A program made the translations under genes and the position numbers. The notes beneath the pieces are model-generated. The model was not told the DNA's origin. It did no database searches and worked only from the letters and a program-made list of their open reading frames with translations. This document shows, piece by piece, positions 45,230 through 57,049 of a stretch of 64,000 nucleotides of DNA. Origin of the DNA: Cristatella mucedo. Lineage: Eukaryota; Bryozoa; Phylactolaemata; Cristatellidae. How positions within the stretch are numbered: the stretch's first letter is position 1; each line of letters opens with the position of its first letter. The stretch covers positions 1,336,501-1,400,500 of the forward strand of contig WPIO01000078.1 in the NCBI GenBank assembly GCA_009760855.2, in the 5' to 3' direction.

Positions 45230-48200
45230 TCTAACTTGGTGGTCATCAAGCCTGCTGAAACCCCGACCGGCCATCATAATGCTTGTCTACAGAAAAATTC
45301 TCTCTCAATGTGCAATAAACCCCTAACGTAACGTGACGTGATTACTGATGATAATCTAGACCTGTTCCCTTTGACCAAGAGATGGCCGTAATCGACTGAC
45401 AGCCAGTTAGCAACCAGTTCTACTCCGACAGGCTATTCTTTCTCCGGACCCCTAGATCTGTCAAAACTGGTGGTGGAGTCACTATTTCCACATTCTCTCC
45501 CTTAACTTTAAGCCATTTACAGTCCTCTCCTCGAAACAGTCTTTCAAATCTCTTGTTTTTGTGTCCCTCGAACAACAAGCTGTCACTTGTGGTAGTGATC
45601 TATCGCCCACCCCAGTAACCAAGTATTCCTGTATCTCAGACTCCTCTGATCTTATTTTAGGTCTGTGAGCAAGTAACCAATCTTTCTTCATTGACTTTTA
45701 AAATGATTGTGAACACTCAGCTGTCACTTAAGGACCATATTTCGTGCATTTATTGACTCATTTTCTCTTCTGGCTTTTGCGCATGACATCACTCACAACA
45801 AGCGTCACACACTCAGTCACCCACAAGTGTATTCTAGCAATCCATATCACTACGACATTCTTCTCATCTGACGGCATGCGGATCTCATGCAGTCTACTGT
45901 ATGATTCTTCTCCCTCATCCAATATAATCTTTTAATGGTGAATCCTCAAGATCGTTGACATAGATTTTGTCCTCTACAAAATATCTCCTTCGCTTCAACT
46001 GCTCAATCCCTCGTTTGACCAGTCACCCTTAGTAGAATGCTACACCGTAGCACTTGCTGACGTGCTTAACGAGTTGGCCCCCTGACTAAGCAATGTGCGA
46101 CCTCGTTGGAACGGCTTATGGTTTACCACAGACGTTAAACTAGCTATGCGTACCGAAAGCCGCTTAGGCTGTGATTGCGCTATACAAAACTCTCCTGCGT
46201 AACACCCACATGGTCTTTTTGACTTTGTGGAGTTACTGACGGAGATACATTACATTAGGTCTACTAAGCGCACGCTTGATAAAGCAAACAAAAGATCAGA
46301 ACCTACACTCCCTCATTAGGTATGAGAAAGTTATTGTAGATCACACCGATCAATCCTAGCAAAAGCCAAGTCTAGCGTTCTATAAAACTGTTGTTGAATC
46401 ACAGATGCAAAATTCCAAAATGCTGATGTCCACCATCAACTATCTTCGTTACCGCTCCCATGTTAGCTTCTTACCTAGTGATCTTTAAAGTGATTAACCA
46501 GTCGCTTCTCTAGCTTTTATGCCAGCAAGATAGAGAAGGTAAGCGTCCATCCTTAATGTAGCAGGATCCCCCTGGACTCGTGTCCCTCAGCAATACCCCC
46601 CAGAACTCCACTCATTTAGAAGCATCTCAGTGTCTGCATTCAAAGAGGCAACAGTGACCTCTTCCGGAAATTAATCTTCCAGTCAAAGAAGATTACTAAT
46701 TATCTTGACATATTCCCACTGCCTTACTTTTACAATGCGCATATTTGCTGCTACCATGCATGAACCACATTATATAAAATCCCCTCAGCCTCAGGTGATG
46801 TCCCGGCACCTTCAAAATACTATTGCTAGGCCACTATTTAGGAAAGCAAAACTAGGTCGAGACAGCTTAAGCAGCTTCCGCCCAGTCTTCCGTCGACCGT
46901 TCATGTCAAATACAATAGAAGGAATTATGGCAGACTAGCTGAACTCACATATTGAAAACTCGAACTCTGCAAGTAAGTTCTAGTCTGGTTGTAAAGCTCA
47001 TCGCTCCACAGAGACAACCAAGCTACTTCTACATAACGACATTCTCAGGAATGAAGGGTTAGGTAAAGTCTCTCTGCTTCTTTTGCTTGATATTTCGGCG
47101 GCATTGTCTACTAATGATCACAAAATCCATCACGAGCACCACTCATCTCGCACGGCCATCACTGGCACTGCATAAAAACTCTTCAGTTCCTTTCTCGGTA
47201 GGAGGCTCCAGAGTATTGACGTGAATGAACAAAGGTCATCTGAGGAAGTACTGAAGTACGCAGAGCCTCAGGGCACTGAGCTTTGTCCTCTTCTTTTCGC
47301 GGTTCATAGTCTCTCTTTTGCCGATATGATCGCCCAGAACAATCTAGGCTTTTACTTTTACTCAGACGACACCCAGTTATATCTTGCTTGGATCCCTATC
47401 TGCTCTCAAGCAAGTCCAATCGTCACAAATTCATTGCTGCATATACTGATGACTTCCACACTTGGATGGCAGCAAACTAGCGCAGTTTGAAGGAAGATAA
47501 AAACAAGTTAGAAGTTATAAGGTAAATCAAGTGTGACTCAAGAAGCAAAGATTTTGAGGCTCAAAATTCTCTCTGCCAGCGTATCACTAGGTTGCACCCG
47601 CTCTAAATCCATTCGCTCCGTTCCACAGTGACATTTTACTAGACGACCACGTCAGCTCCACAGTCAAGTATGCCTACCGTCTGCTTCATAGCATTGCCAC
47701 AACTCTGGCTCCTTTAGAGATGGATACTACATCCAAATTCGTACAACATTTATAACGTCCCGTCTTGGCTTCTCTTACTCATTGCTTTCTTGAGTACCGG
47801 CCTGTGCAATCAGACTCCAATGTTTGCAGCAAAACTCGGCAGCTAGGCTTGTCTATCGTGAGCGCCGTAGTTGGAACATCACAGCATCTCTTGCCAACCT
47901 GCACTGGCTCTCATTCAGGCAGTGCACCAAATTCAAGGTTAGAATAATTTAATTATAATTCAGCCTACCTATCACATCTATTACCCCACCAGGCTAAGCA
48001 TCGTACCAACCGCTTTTTCTGAATTTAATAGTCTACCTATACCTTCGTACAATCCTCAAATCCCTTGGAGACCATGCCTTTAGTTTGTATGCTTCTAAAG
48101 CCAGGAATTCACTCCCGACTGGCATCACGACATCTCCTGACTTGACCACATTTAAAAAGAAACTAAAAACGTATCTTTTTATCACAGCATTAAGTGATTC

Positions 48201-48435
48201 GTCCTCAATGCACGTATGCCTGCTGACACTGATGCATGCTGCCACTAAACACACTTGCATGCTGACCCTGCTAATGTCACCCCTAACCATGTTATTGTTG
48301 TTTTTAATTGAGAATGCTACCACTAATCGTTCGATCGTGCTTCCTTTGCAGCAAATGCAAAATGCCTAGAAAGAGACTGAGTTCTCAGAGGGATTTATAT
48401 TATATGCATTATTATTATTATTAATATTATTGGAA
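45230..48435 (+). mobile_element. LINE-B, longest plus-strand copy
   Basis: A near-full-length, strongly decayed LINE-B. An EN remnant (about 45280-45650) reads GYSFSP, KTGGGVTIFT and VVVIYRPP. The linker has LTKRWP-type words. The RT region has LFRKAKLGRDSLSSFRPV (about 46836-46890), LLLDISAA, QGTELCPLLF and FYSDDTQLYLAW (YADD changed to YSDD). The C-terminal block (SLKPGIHSRLASRH-like) is at 48090-48170, followed by the 3' UTR, terminal hairpin (48355-48395) and (ATT)n tail to 48435. A LINE-A end is inserted at 46146-46257. The element lies antisense to the CD36-family gene, in its largest intron. Confidence 0.8.
46146..46257 (+). mobile_element. LINE-A 3' stub inserted in LINE-B
   Basis: The last 110 bases of LINE-A (atgcgtaccgaaagccgctt, ctcctgcgtaacacccacat, ctttgtggagttactgacgg) ending in the tail tacattacatta. 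The empty site is readable in the LINE-B copy at 57580-57610 (aagctacgtctactaagc). Confidence 0.85.
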
Positions 48436-49182
48436 TCAGAATAATAAATACCTACTTTTAAACGTATTACTCTCTGAAAATTATTTTTAAAGCAGCCTTT
48501 GATGTGAAATCATTAATAAAGTTGGTCTTGGAAATACGAGATGCACTGGAAGGCATCCAAATCCCTTTGCAAACTCATGCAACTTTGATCCCACAGAAGC
48601 CTGGCTCATCCGAGTAATCGACTGGCATTGAAGCAGTAACATTGAAATTAAATCTGTTGGAACATAACAAAACGTATCATACGTATCTAATCAAGCAAGC
48701 ACGGTGATAGTCTTCTAACCACCAAGTATGCAGCGAAATCTCATCTTTTTATTGCCAGTGCGAATCGCCACTATCTCGGTCTTTCCTCTTAAAGTCATGC
48801 TACAGCATTCGGAGGCTGTTCGCTGCGGGCCACCGGCTGCTTGCTATGTGGCACTTAATCAATGGCCCTCACTAATCCAGCCTTGAGGCTGCCTATAAAT
48901 CACTTTTCGCTCGGCAGTACACGTGTGCCAAACAATGGTGACTTTCCGGATCACCTGGCGGACTGCTGTCGGTGCCTCGAAGCGTTCGCCCGTACGAAAA
49001 AATCAGCCCAGCCAGAGTTGGAAATTCCTGCAATCAGCACTCTGCTTCTGTTCCCATGACCCAAAAAATTAGTTGATGTGAACACAGAGCCGGACATGTT
49101 TTGGAAAGCCAAAATACAAACAATATTTAAAAAAATAAAATTTTTCATATCGCTTTACTGGCTCAGAAGCACTTGGTCCATT
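48436..49182. other. unassigned sequence (intron)
   Basis: No gene, exon or repeat recognised. Confidence 0.45.
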
Positions 49183-49350
49183 ACAATAATAATGTAATAA
49201 TAATGCACTTTATATATCGCCCTCAGAGAAATCAATCTATTCCTAGGCACTTTACATTTGCTTTAAATAAGCACAATTGAATGGCTAGTGTTAGCATGCT
49301 AAATAAATAACAGGAATAACACGGTTAGGGGAACATACACAGGGTCAGTT
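49183..49350 (-). mobile_element. LINE-B 3' stub
   Basis: Tail acaataataatgtaataata at the low end, then the terminal hairpin and the first 120 bases of 3' UTR (ggttaggggaacatacacagg). Confidence 0.85.
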
Positions 49351-49987
49351 TTTGGAGAGTGCTGATGATATTCCTGGCACTAATACTCCAAGAATGTGCT
49401 CTCGATGCACATCTCTTATCAATTACCTAAATTTTATGTAATAATTGATTCACATATCAAATAATATGCATTATCTAGGTTAATTTATATTATCATTGAA
49501 ATACTATAGAATTTCATGAAATATTACTTATATAAGCGACTAGGCAGTAACATAAAGATTCGTACTTGTTTTACACATCCTCAATGATAACAAGTCTTAA
49601 TATCATCTCTCTAATCTTTGATCTGTGCTTGGGGCCAAATTTTTAATAAAAGTTATATTTTGGTCATCATCAGAGCAGCAGAGAGTGCCGCCATTTCGCC
49701 ATATGCATTCAAGACGATCAGCTGGCACAGAAGGCTGCGGCGAATATATCTAGCACCTGCTCATCAGATTGGTCAAATTATATTACAATTTCCAAATACA
49801 TAAAATCCGGCCTTACAAAGGAGACCTTTTGATGCTCTCCTTCTCTCGCTTAATTGTATAGCTCATATGTAGCCATTTCACTTCGTAAATAAAAAGACAC
49901 AACAATAAACAGCCAGGTCCCTTACACAAATGAGGAAAAAGTTTTTTAATGGTCTTGCTTAGTCATTTTCGTCTGATGATAGCCAGA
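49351..49987. other. unassigned AT-rich sequence (intron)
   Basis: No feature recognised. Confidence 0.45.
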
Positions 49988-51960
49988 TTTACGATCAAGC
50001 ACTAATAATAATAATAACTATAATATATTTTATATAGCACCCTTAGAGAACTCAATCTCTTTCTAGGCAATTTACTTTGCCGTAAAGGAAGCACGATCGA
50101 ACAGTTAGCGGTAGCATGCTAAATAAAAAAAAACAATAACATGGTTAGGGGTGACATGCACAGGGTCAGGATGCAAGCATGGCTAGTGGCAGCATGCACA
50201 GTATCAGCTCGCATAATTATATAAAGGATGAATCAGGCGGAATCACTAAATGCTGTCATAGATAGCTGCGTTTTTAATTTCTTTTTAAATACTCCCAATT
50301 CAATTGCATTTCCCTTTGCAGCAAATGTAAAGCGCCTAGAAAAAGAATGAGTTCTCTGAGGGCGCTTTATCAATTGCATTATTATTACTATTATTATTAT
50401 TATTAAATTTGGAAAAGTCAGGAGATGTCGTGACGCCAGTCGGGAGTGAGTTCCAGCCTTTGGAAGTCTACGAACTAAAAGCACGGGTTCCAAAGAATTT
50501 GAGATTAGTACGAGGTGTAGGTAAACATTAGATTCCGAAAAGCGGGTGGTACGATGCTTAGCCTGGTGAGAAAGTAGATCTGATAGGTAGGCTGAAGCCA
50601 AAGAATGAAGGGACCTAAAAGTGAGTGACAAAACCAGAAGTCTGCGCGTTTCTCAACTGGGAGCCAGTGCAGGTTGACGAGAAGTGGAGTGATGTGGAAA
50701 CTGCAATGCTAACGATAGACAAGCCTAGCTGCAGAGTTTTACACCAGCTGTAAGCGATTGATTGCACATGCCGGTAGGCCAGCAAGTTGTGAGTTCCAAA
50801 AGTCAAGAAGGGATGTCAAAAATGCATGGACCAATTTACATGTTGTATCCCTGTCTAAACAAGCCCAAATTTTAGCAAAGTTTTGTATCTGAACGTAGAC
50901 AGACGACTGTGGAGCTGGGTGACCGTCTAATGATAGGTCACTTTGGAACATGGCACCTAGATTTCGTGCAGATTCAACAGAACATAGATGACAGAGCCGA
51001 TTTTGAGCGCTAGGTTTTCCAATTTCTGAGTCACACTTGATTTTTCTCAAACTATTAAGTTATTTTTATCGGCGTTAAATTTAAGTAAGTTTGCTGCCAT
51101 CCATGTCTGGGTGTCATCAATACAGGCAGCAAGGGAGTTGAGGGAATTCGAGGTTCTCGAGGGTGGGGAGGGATCAAAGCAAAGATATAACTGAGTGTGA
51201 TCTGCATAGAATTGAAAGCCTAGATTGTTCCTGGCAATCACATCAGCAAGAGGGAGGGTACCAACCATGAAAAGAACAGGACCAAGGACAGATCCCTGAG
51301 GTATCCCACATTTCAGAGGTTCTTTGGATGATCTTTGTCCATTCACATCAATAATCTGGATTCTACGACTGAGATAGAACCTGGACCATTTCAATTCAGT
51401 GCCGGTGATGCCCACGAGATGACAGGTTCTGAAGACGGATTTGGTGATCGATAGGATCAAAAGCTGCCAAAAGATTCAGCAAAACAAGCAGATATACACT
51501 AGCTAAGTCTGCATTCTTAACTACGTCGTTACACACCCGAAGTAATGCTGACTCAGTTGAGTTATTAGCATTAAAATCATAATAGAGCTTACTAGCAAGG
51601 TTTGACGTTTCAATATATTTGCTCGGCTGGTCTGCCACGACTCGTTCCAGTGTCTTTGATTGGAACGGCAGAAGGGGGACTGGGCGGAAGTTACTCAAGT
51701 TCTCTCGGTCTCGTGTTTTTTTTAAGTATCACATAACACCTGACAGTGCATCTAGAGTATCACTGATCATTTAAAATAGGTACTGGCTGTTTTTTAACCG
51801 TTTTTATTTGTTAACATGAAGGACCTAGGGGAAGTCCCGTATGAATCTCAGGCTGATTTGCTGGATGGCACTAGGTAGGGTCGCATCTTTCGTCATCCAC
51901 ATTATCTGAGGCTGGAAGCTAATATTTGCAGTAAAATTCTCTGAGAAAAATAACGATCAA
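49988..51960 (-). mobile_element. LINE-B, longest minus-strand copy
   Basis: Minus strand. (ATT)n tail at 49988-50020, 3' UTR, C-terminal block (50410-50640), then RT. The RT frames 51396-51698 and 51047-51460 show NFRPVPLLPF, SKTLERVVAD, CGIPQGSVLGPVLF and FQFYADHTQLYLCF. The second catalytic aspartate of YADD is histidine here, so it could not polymerise. The match continues to about 51960, in the region before RT. A plus-strand LINE-B stub sits at 50291-50404. Confidence 0.85.
50291..50404 (+). mobile_element. LINE-B 3' stub nested in LINE-B
   Basis: From actcccaattcaattgc through the complete terminal hairpin (aaagcgcc...gggcgcttt) to an (ATT)n tail. It is flanked by aaat on both sides (50287-50290, 50405-50408), probably a 4-base target duplication. 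The host LINE-B is on the other strand. Confidence 0.9.
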
Positions 51961-52249
51961 GAATTTGGATGGCGTCCTAAAGGAACTAAATTGCTTCTTA
52001 TGAAATTTACCCGTGATAGATAAGAAGCTTGGGAACTGAATAATTATAGCAAGTAAAAACTCAGCGAGTGTGAGCCCGTAAATGATCATTCTGTAGAACG
52101 GTACAAATGATGCCCCTGCCTAAGCAAACTCAAATTTCAGCAATGCAACTTAGCAGGTTGTCCTAAAGTCAGAATATGCCGTGCTGCCAGCTGATGGTTG
52201 GTTTTTAGGCTTCAGAGATATTTTAAGCGAAGGTTTTTCTCCAAAAAAC

Positions 52250-52520
52250 TGGGGTTTTTAAAGGCATGGCCAAAACAAGGTACGCAGGAGCAATACAATT
52301 AAAGGAGCCTAAAATGTACGTTGTGACAGCTTGAAGTCAATATGCTGCACAGTTGAAAGCTTGCACCGGTGTCGGTGAGATTTGCTGCTTCATAAGAGTT
52401 TTGCCGTCCATGACAGACAAGCATAGCTGCCTAGTTTTGTACCAGCAGCGGCAGTATTTTTGCAAAGGCTTGATATTATAAAAGTAGTGAATCGCATTAC
52501 TCTAGACAGGATTTCATAAA
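52250..52520 (-). mobile_element. LINE-B C-terminal fragment, old
   Basis: Diverged match to 50560-50790 (ggagcctaaaatg, gacagacaagcatagctgc, ttttgtaccagc). Confidence 0.55.
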
Positions 52521-52848
52521 TTTATGCACTCCTCGAGTGGTGTAAATGTATACTGACGTCAGGCATGCATTAACCACCTTAGCTGTGATATCCTTATCAA
52601 AGAAAAGCCAAATACGCTGCTTGCGTTTCGCTATCAGTTGTTCTACTAACGTCTATCAGCGATAGCACAGTTTCTGATCTCGCAAAACCCGCATGGACCC
52701 AAGATCTGCGGCCTTGTTGATATTTGATCAACGGGCGATTCTCTGTTGCCCGTCAAGGCCATCACTCTGAGCCCTGAGCGAGTGTTTTGCGTTAATCTAA
52801 CTGCCTCGCTCGATACGGTCGAGCCCGCCTATTAGAAAAAAGCCTTAC

Positions 52849-52898
52849 CGGTTCCGTTGATCAAGTTGCATCTGTCGTTCTGCCAGTAGTTCAAACGT
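52849..52898 (-). CDS. CD36/SCARB/LIMP-2 family protein, small ectodomain exon
   Basis: A 50-bp exon encoding RLNYWQNDRCNLINGT, matching the family signature (Y/W)W....C..INGT, where the cysteine corresponds to the first extracellular disulfide cysteine of CD36. INGT is a common N-glycosylation sequon of the family. The acceptor is CTCTTGTAG, ending at 52899; the donor is GTAAGG, starting at 52848. It opens in phase 2 and closes in phase 1. The next exon should encode the DG..F.P......F..D.C segment. I did not find it between here and 37189, in an intron region of more than 15 kb full of LINEs. Confidence 0.8.
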
Positions 52899-54998
52899 CT
52901 ACAAGAGATCCACCAGTACTTTAGCGAACGACGTTTTCGAACTACCTGGTGCAATAGTGCCGACAAACGATCCCCTGGAGAATCACTGAAGATGTTACAA
53001 ATGAAAGGGTCATGCAGTGCCACGCCAAGCAAACAAAATTTAAGTTATACAAGCTTCTGATATCCTAGGTCTTCTTCCACAGAAAAATTTGAATGCTTGA
53101 CAACATGTAGGTAATTTACAAGTAAAATCGTGCATGATTTGGGTGAAATTTTTGTTAAAATCTGGAACTAAACGATGTAGCGATAGGCTCAAGATAGAGT
53201 AAGACATGCTGAGACAGAAAAGAGACCTGTTGCACGACGCGGAGGCTCACCGTTTGCCATTCCAAGAAGCTACAGTGAGAAACTTCGATATGTCTGAATG
53301 TCCTTGGAAAACCTTAAAGATGCCGCTGCTTGATCCATTCCGCTGCAACGAATTTTGACCCTTAATGCGCGTGCTGGACAAACCTAGCTCACTTCCTACA
53401 AAGTCACTAAAGATTGATCTTAAGTGTAATTGAACTTGTCCTAAGGTTTAATATGTTAGAAATTCACGACTCAGCTCATTGCTTCGATTCCTTCAGTAGG
53501 CATTCTATCATTACCAGCTACGTTTGTGGGTGAAAGCCGCTAAGGCCCGTGTGCCCTAATATAAACAAGGCTGCTGAATCAGTCGAACTTTGACTTCGGA
53601 TGCCCGTCATTAGCAGCATGGCGCCACATTTCGTATGGCTCAATTGTCATCCTTGGCGACTCAAGGTAAAGCTTGGCAAATTGCTGCCGTGTTTTCATTT
53701 ATTGCAGGCGAAACGCGCCACACACGAGCAAAGTTCTTTGCCGGGGAACGACATCAAGTGGGTGCCACTGGTTCTCCAGCCCCGGAAGGTACTGGTGACA
53801 CCACTATGCTTTAAATTGGAGCCTTACGAAATAATCAGTCACAGGTCTACATGAGAAGGCAGCAGCCTTTGAATAGAATCAAAACTAGTTTTGTAAGCTC
53901 CTTTGTGTAGAGGTCAAAGCCTGTTTCTTTGTGAACCACTGGTAAAAGAGATCATCGAGTGCAATAAATTTCTCAACAAGCTCATTAGTAAGGGCACGGC
54001 GGCTTGAACACATTCTTCACAGTGTTTAGAGGTGATCACAAGGCGGAAACTACGGACATATGGCTGAGACTATGGTATAGAACTAGGGCACAATGTGTTA
54101 CAGGATATTGTGCTAGATTATAGGCCGCTAAAGTTCATATACTAAATGCTCATGTCGATTAACTCAAGAAGAAAATCGGGGCTTTCTCGTCGGAACAAAG
54201 GCGCAGCTTTCACGGATATTTAGTGGACTCAAAACACCGTATCAAGGACAACATAAATTTAATGTGATGGGGGACTGTATTTGAGGCTTATTCTTGAACT
54301 TAATTTATATTACGGTCCTAAATCTCTGAGGACAAATCCTTTCTGAATCTTCTGTGGTCATTCTTTTATAGCTTCTGCATTCCAAATTCATGTTAGTTTT
54401 GCTACGGCCGCTATTTCTTCTGTTTCACCGTGAACAAAAATGCGTGCTGAGAATGGGTAGATTTCAAAATATATTACTCTCCTTGCCATTAAAGCAGAAT
54501 TGTTAAGGTATAATAGATGCCATTTTCCGTCATTTTGAGTCAATAGCGAGTACAAACTAACATAGACTCAGCAATAAAAACTGTTTATGTGATTTTTTAC
54601 CATGATTAGTTAGACGTACGGCTGTTCAAGTCGGCTGCTAAGACGGGTGCTGCATATTGCCACGTGTCCGACTCGCACAGCTATGCGGTTTCATCGAAAA
54701 CTATGCAGACTTTGTTTGGCAGCCTAGTAGGTTGCTCCATTAGATATCCCATTGATAGTACCGCTTGCCTGAGGAATTTGTGCCTATCACTTCACACTCC
54801 GTCATGACTTTCCCCATAGAGTTCCTCGTTGCAGTATTGCATGTCGAAGCGATGGTTTCAGAACCGCCGCTGCACCACAGGTTGGTGCGTTGCACGATAA
54901 CAAAGAGCAGCCAAACCTATGCATACGTGTACATCTACATATACATCCAGACCTGTATGTATGTAATGCATACATATGTATACACACGCACAAACACA
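52899..54998. other. unassigned sequence (intron)
   Basis: It should hold one short CD36-family exon (the DG.Y.V..G segment), which I could not place convincingly. Otherwise it has only the SINE-1 remnant at 53530 and an 84-codon plus-strand frame (53600-53854) without motifs. Confidence 0.4.
53530..53586 (+). mobile_element. SINE-1 3' remnant
   Basis: gaaagccgctaaggcccg, then aaggctgctgaatcag, matching the last third of SINE-1. No promoter boxes remain. Confidence 0.5.
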
Positions 54999-55114
<116 letters not shown>

Positions 55115-55261
55115 TATGGTAGATTCTACTGGGTGGGCTTTATATCAACGACGCTTCATGCCAAACGAAATTGAGCAGATGCACAGTGCGAATGTTGGGT
55201 TTGAAAAAACGCTGGAGGACCACCACGTCACTCCGAGTAACTATTAGGTATATATGCTTAC

Positions 55262-55504
55262 ATTATAGTAATATCCAAACGTCGAGTCAAATTGTGGCAC
55301 GGAAACGTTGAAGTCCTTTATCAGTTTGGCCACACGAGGTTCGTTCAGCATTCGTTGCAGATCCACGAGGAATTTGTCGGGGTAGCCCCACAGCAGGTCT
55401 TTCACAGAGACGGTGATGAACAGATGCTCATTCTCGACTAAGCGAACGATGACGTCCAGTAGCTCCTCGGGCAAGTGCTGGTTACGGAATGAATATTCCA
55501 CCAC
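55262..55504 (-). CDS. CD36/SCARB/LIMP-2 family protein, exon with LLWGY motif
   Basis: An 81-codon exon, phase 0 at both ends. It encodes VVEYSFRNQHLPEELLDVIV, then HLFITVSVKDLLWGYPDKFL, and ends in STFGYYYN. The family signature (R/K)(E/D)LLWGY.D..L and the terminal FG.(F/Y)Y are both present. The acceptor is ATTTCAAG, ending at 55505; the donor is GTAAGC, starting at 55261. In the folded protein this region forms part of the helical apex and the start of the beta barrel (family knowledge). The next exon in order is the missing DG.Y.V segment. No disruptive mutation. Confidence 0.87.
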
Positions 55505-56224
55505 CTTGAAATAATCGCACAAAAATCTTAATTTCACGTGAGGTTAAGGAAGTCAGTGAAGTGTATTCATTTCATCGCGTGTCAGAATGATGATGACGAT
55601 GTTTACCCTGCCTGCCGCATTACTGCTTTTTTGAAAAAATCTTACACATGGTGCCATCGTGTGGTACCTTCAAAAATAGCACCTGTAACTGAAATATAGC
55701 TGGCGCATTTTTTATCGTGAGCTAAAATGTACGATGGACGCAGGCAGGAACTATGCACTGCATTTTGAAACGGTCTCTTCTGCTCTCGGAAACTTCCCTC
55801 AATCACCTCAAACTTGCATTTAATAACGGAAAATGTTAGAATTCTTTATAATACCGCTTGTAAAATCTGCTTTCATGATTTAGTAATCGTGAGTGTTTGA
55901 AAGGGTACTGAATTACCAGATATATCTCTAAGTGATCATCTTTGAGTCGTCTTTAAAAGATGTTCCATCAGCAAAAATTATAAATTCGTCAACAATTTAC
56001 AGCTCCTTACTTGTTATGCTTGTTTCTGGTTGACTATGGTAAACCCGAGATAAACCTAGCACTGCATACTGGTTAGAGGGGTTCATTACTTCTCAGTCTT
56101 TGCCTGCTCTTTGCCTTTGCTAGGTCGTGCGCCTTTTCTTTACTTACCCTGTTGCATCCTTGACTTTCAATCACGAATGGCCTTTACGTGTCAGCTTAGC
56201 TTTCACTCCGAAATGCGAAACGTG
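55505..56224. other. unassigned sequence (intron)
   Basis: Nothing recognised. Confidence 0.45.
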
Positions 56225-56615
56225 AGCCCTCCCTCACTTCGTCCGTCCGTCCGTCCGTCCCTCCCTCCCTCCCTCCGTCCCTCCCTCCGTCCCTCCCTCC
56301 GTCCCTCCCTCTGTCCCTCCCTCCCTCCCTCCCTCCCTACCTCCGTCCCTCCCTCCGTCCCTCCCTCCCTCCGTCCCTTCCTCTGTCCCTCCGTCCCTCC
56401 CTCCGTCCCTCCCTCCGTCCCTCCCTCCCTCCGTCCCTCCCTCCCTCCCTCCCTCCCTCCCTCCCTCCCTCCCTCCCTCCCTCCCTCCGTCCCTCCCTCC
56501 CTCCCTCCCTCCCTCCCTCCCTCCCTCCCTCCGTCCCTCCGTCCCTCCCTCCCTCCCTCCCTCCTTCCCTCCGTCCCTCCCTCCCTCCCTCCCTCCCTCC
56601 TCCCCTCCCTTCCTC
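56225..56615. repeat. (CCCT/CCGT)n tetranucleotide satellite, about 390 bp
   Basis: The plus strand is almost pure pyrimidine (ccctccct with ccgt variants); the minus strand is a GGGA run. All frames are open, which produces apparent proteins of 181, 127 and 119 residues (PPSL or EGGR repeats); these are artefacts. Confidence 0.95.
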
Positions 56616-57049
56616 ATCTCTCTCCGTCCGCCTGTATGTCATACGAAGGGGGTTAACCCGCCTATCTATCCGTGGCCAGCGGACGAGTTGCAGCAATCCA
56701 AGGGCTAAGGGCTAGCTAGTCGCTCTGCATGTTGAATCGTTCAACTGCCGACACCTAGTTTTGGTGATTTCGCGGAAGTAGAAATGGACCCAAGCGGCAT
56801 AATTGTACTTGAAGTTAGAAGATAGAGTCAGATTTGTTTAAAGACGGCACGTTTTGACGATACGATCTCCGAACCTTTACTATTTCGGTAATCTAAACTT
56901 TAGAGGGTCGCCTAATCTTTGATTAGGTGAAGAGTCATGTGATCTCAAACTTAAACTCTATGGAGATTTTTAGACACCTGTTCCTGAAGCCGAGTTCGAT
57001 ATCCGAGAGCAGGATCAAAATTCCGCTACGCTGCTGTAGGAGTAAGAAA
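56616..57049. other. unassigned sequence (intron)
   Basis: Nothing recognised. Confidence 0.45.

Noticed and set aside
54735-54840. Possible small CD36-family exon (ECEVIGTNSSGKRYYQWDI), minus strand
   Set aside because: E-V...W spacing is suggestive of the DG.Y.V..G...W segment, but there is no GT donor after the candidate and the frame hits a stop at once.
56111-56656. 181-codon frame of PPSL repeats, and EGGR-type frames on the other strand (56234-56617, 56337-56696)
   Set aside because: They come from the CCCT/CCGT satellite, which lacks stop codons in every frame. No non-repeat domain is present.
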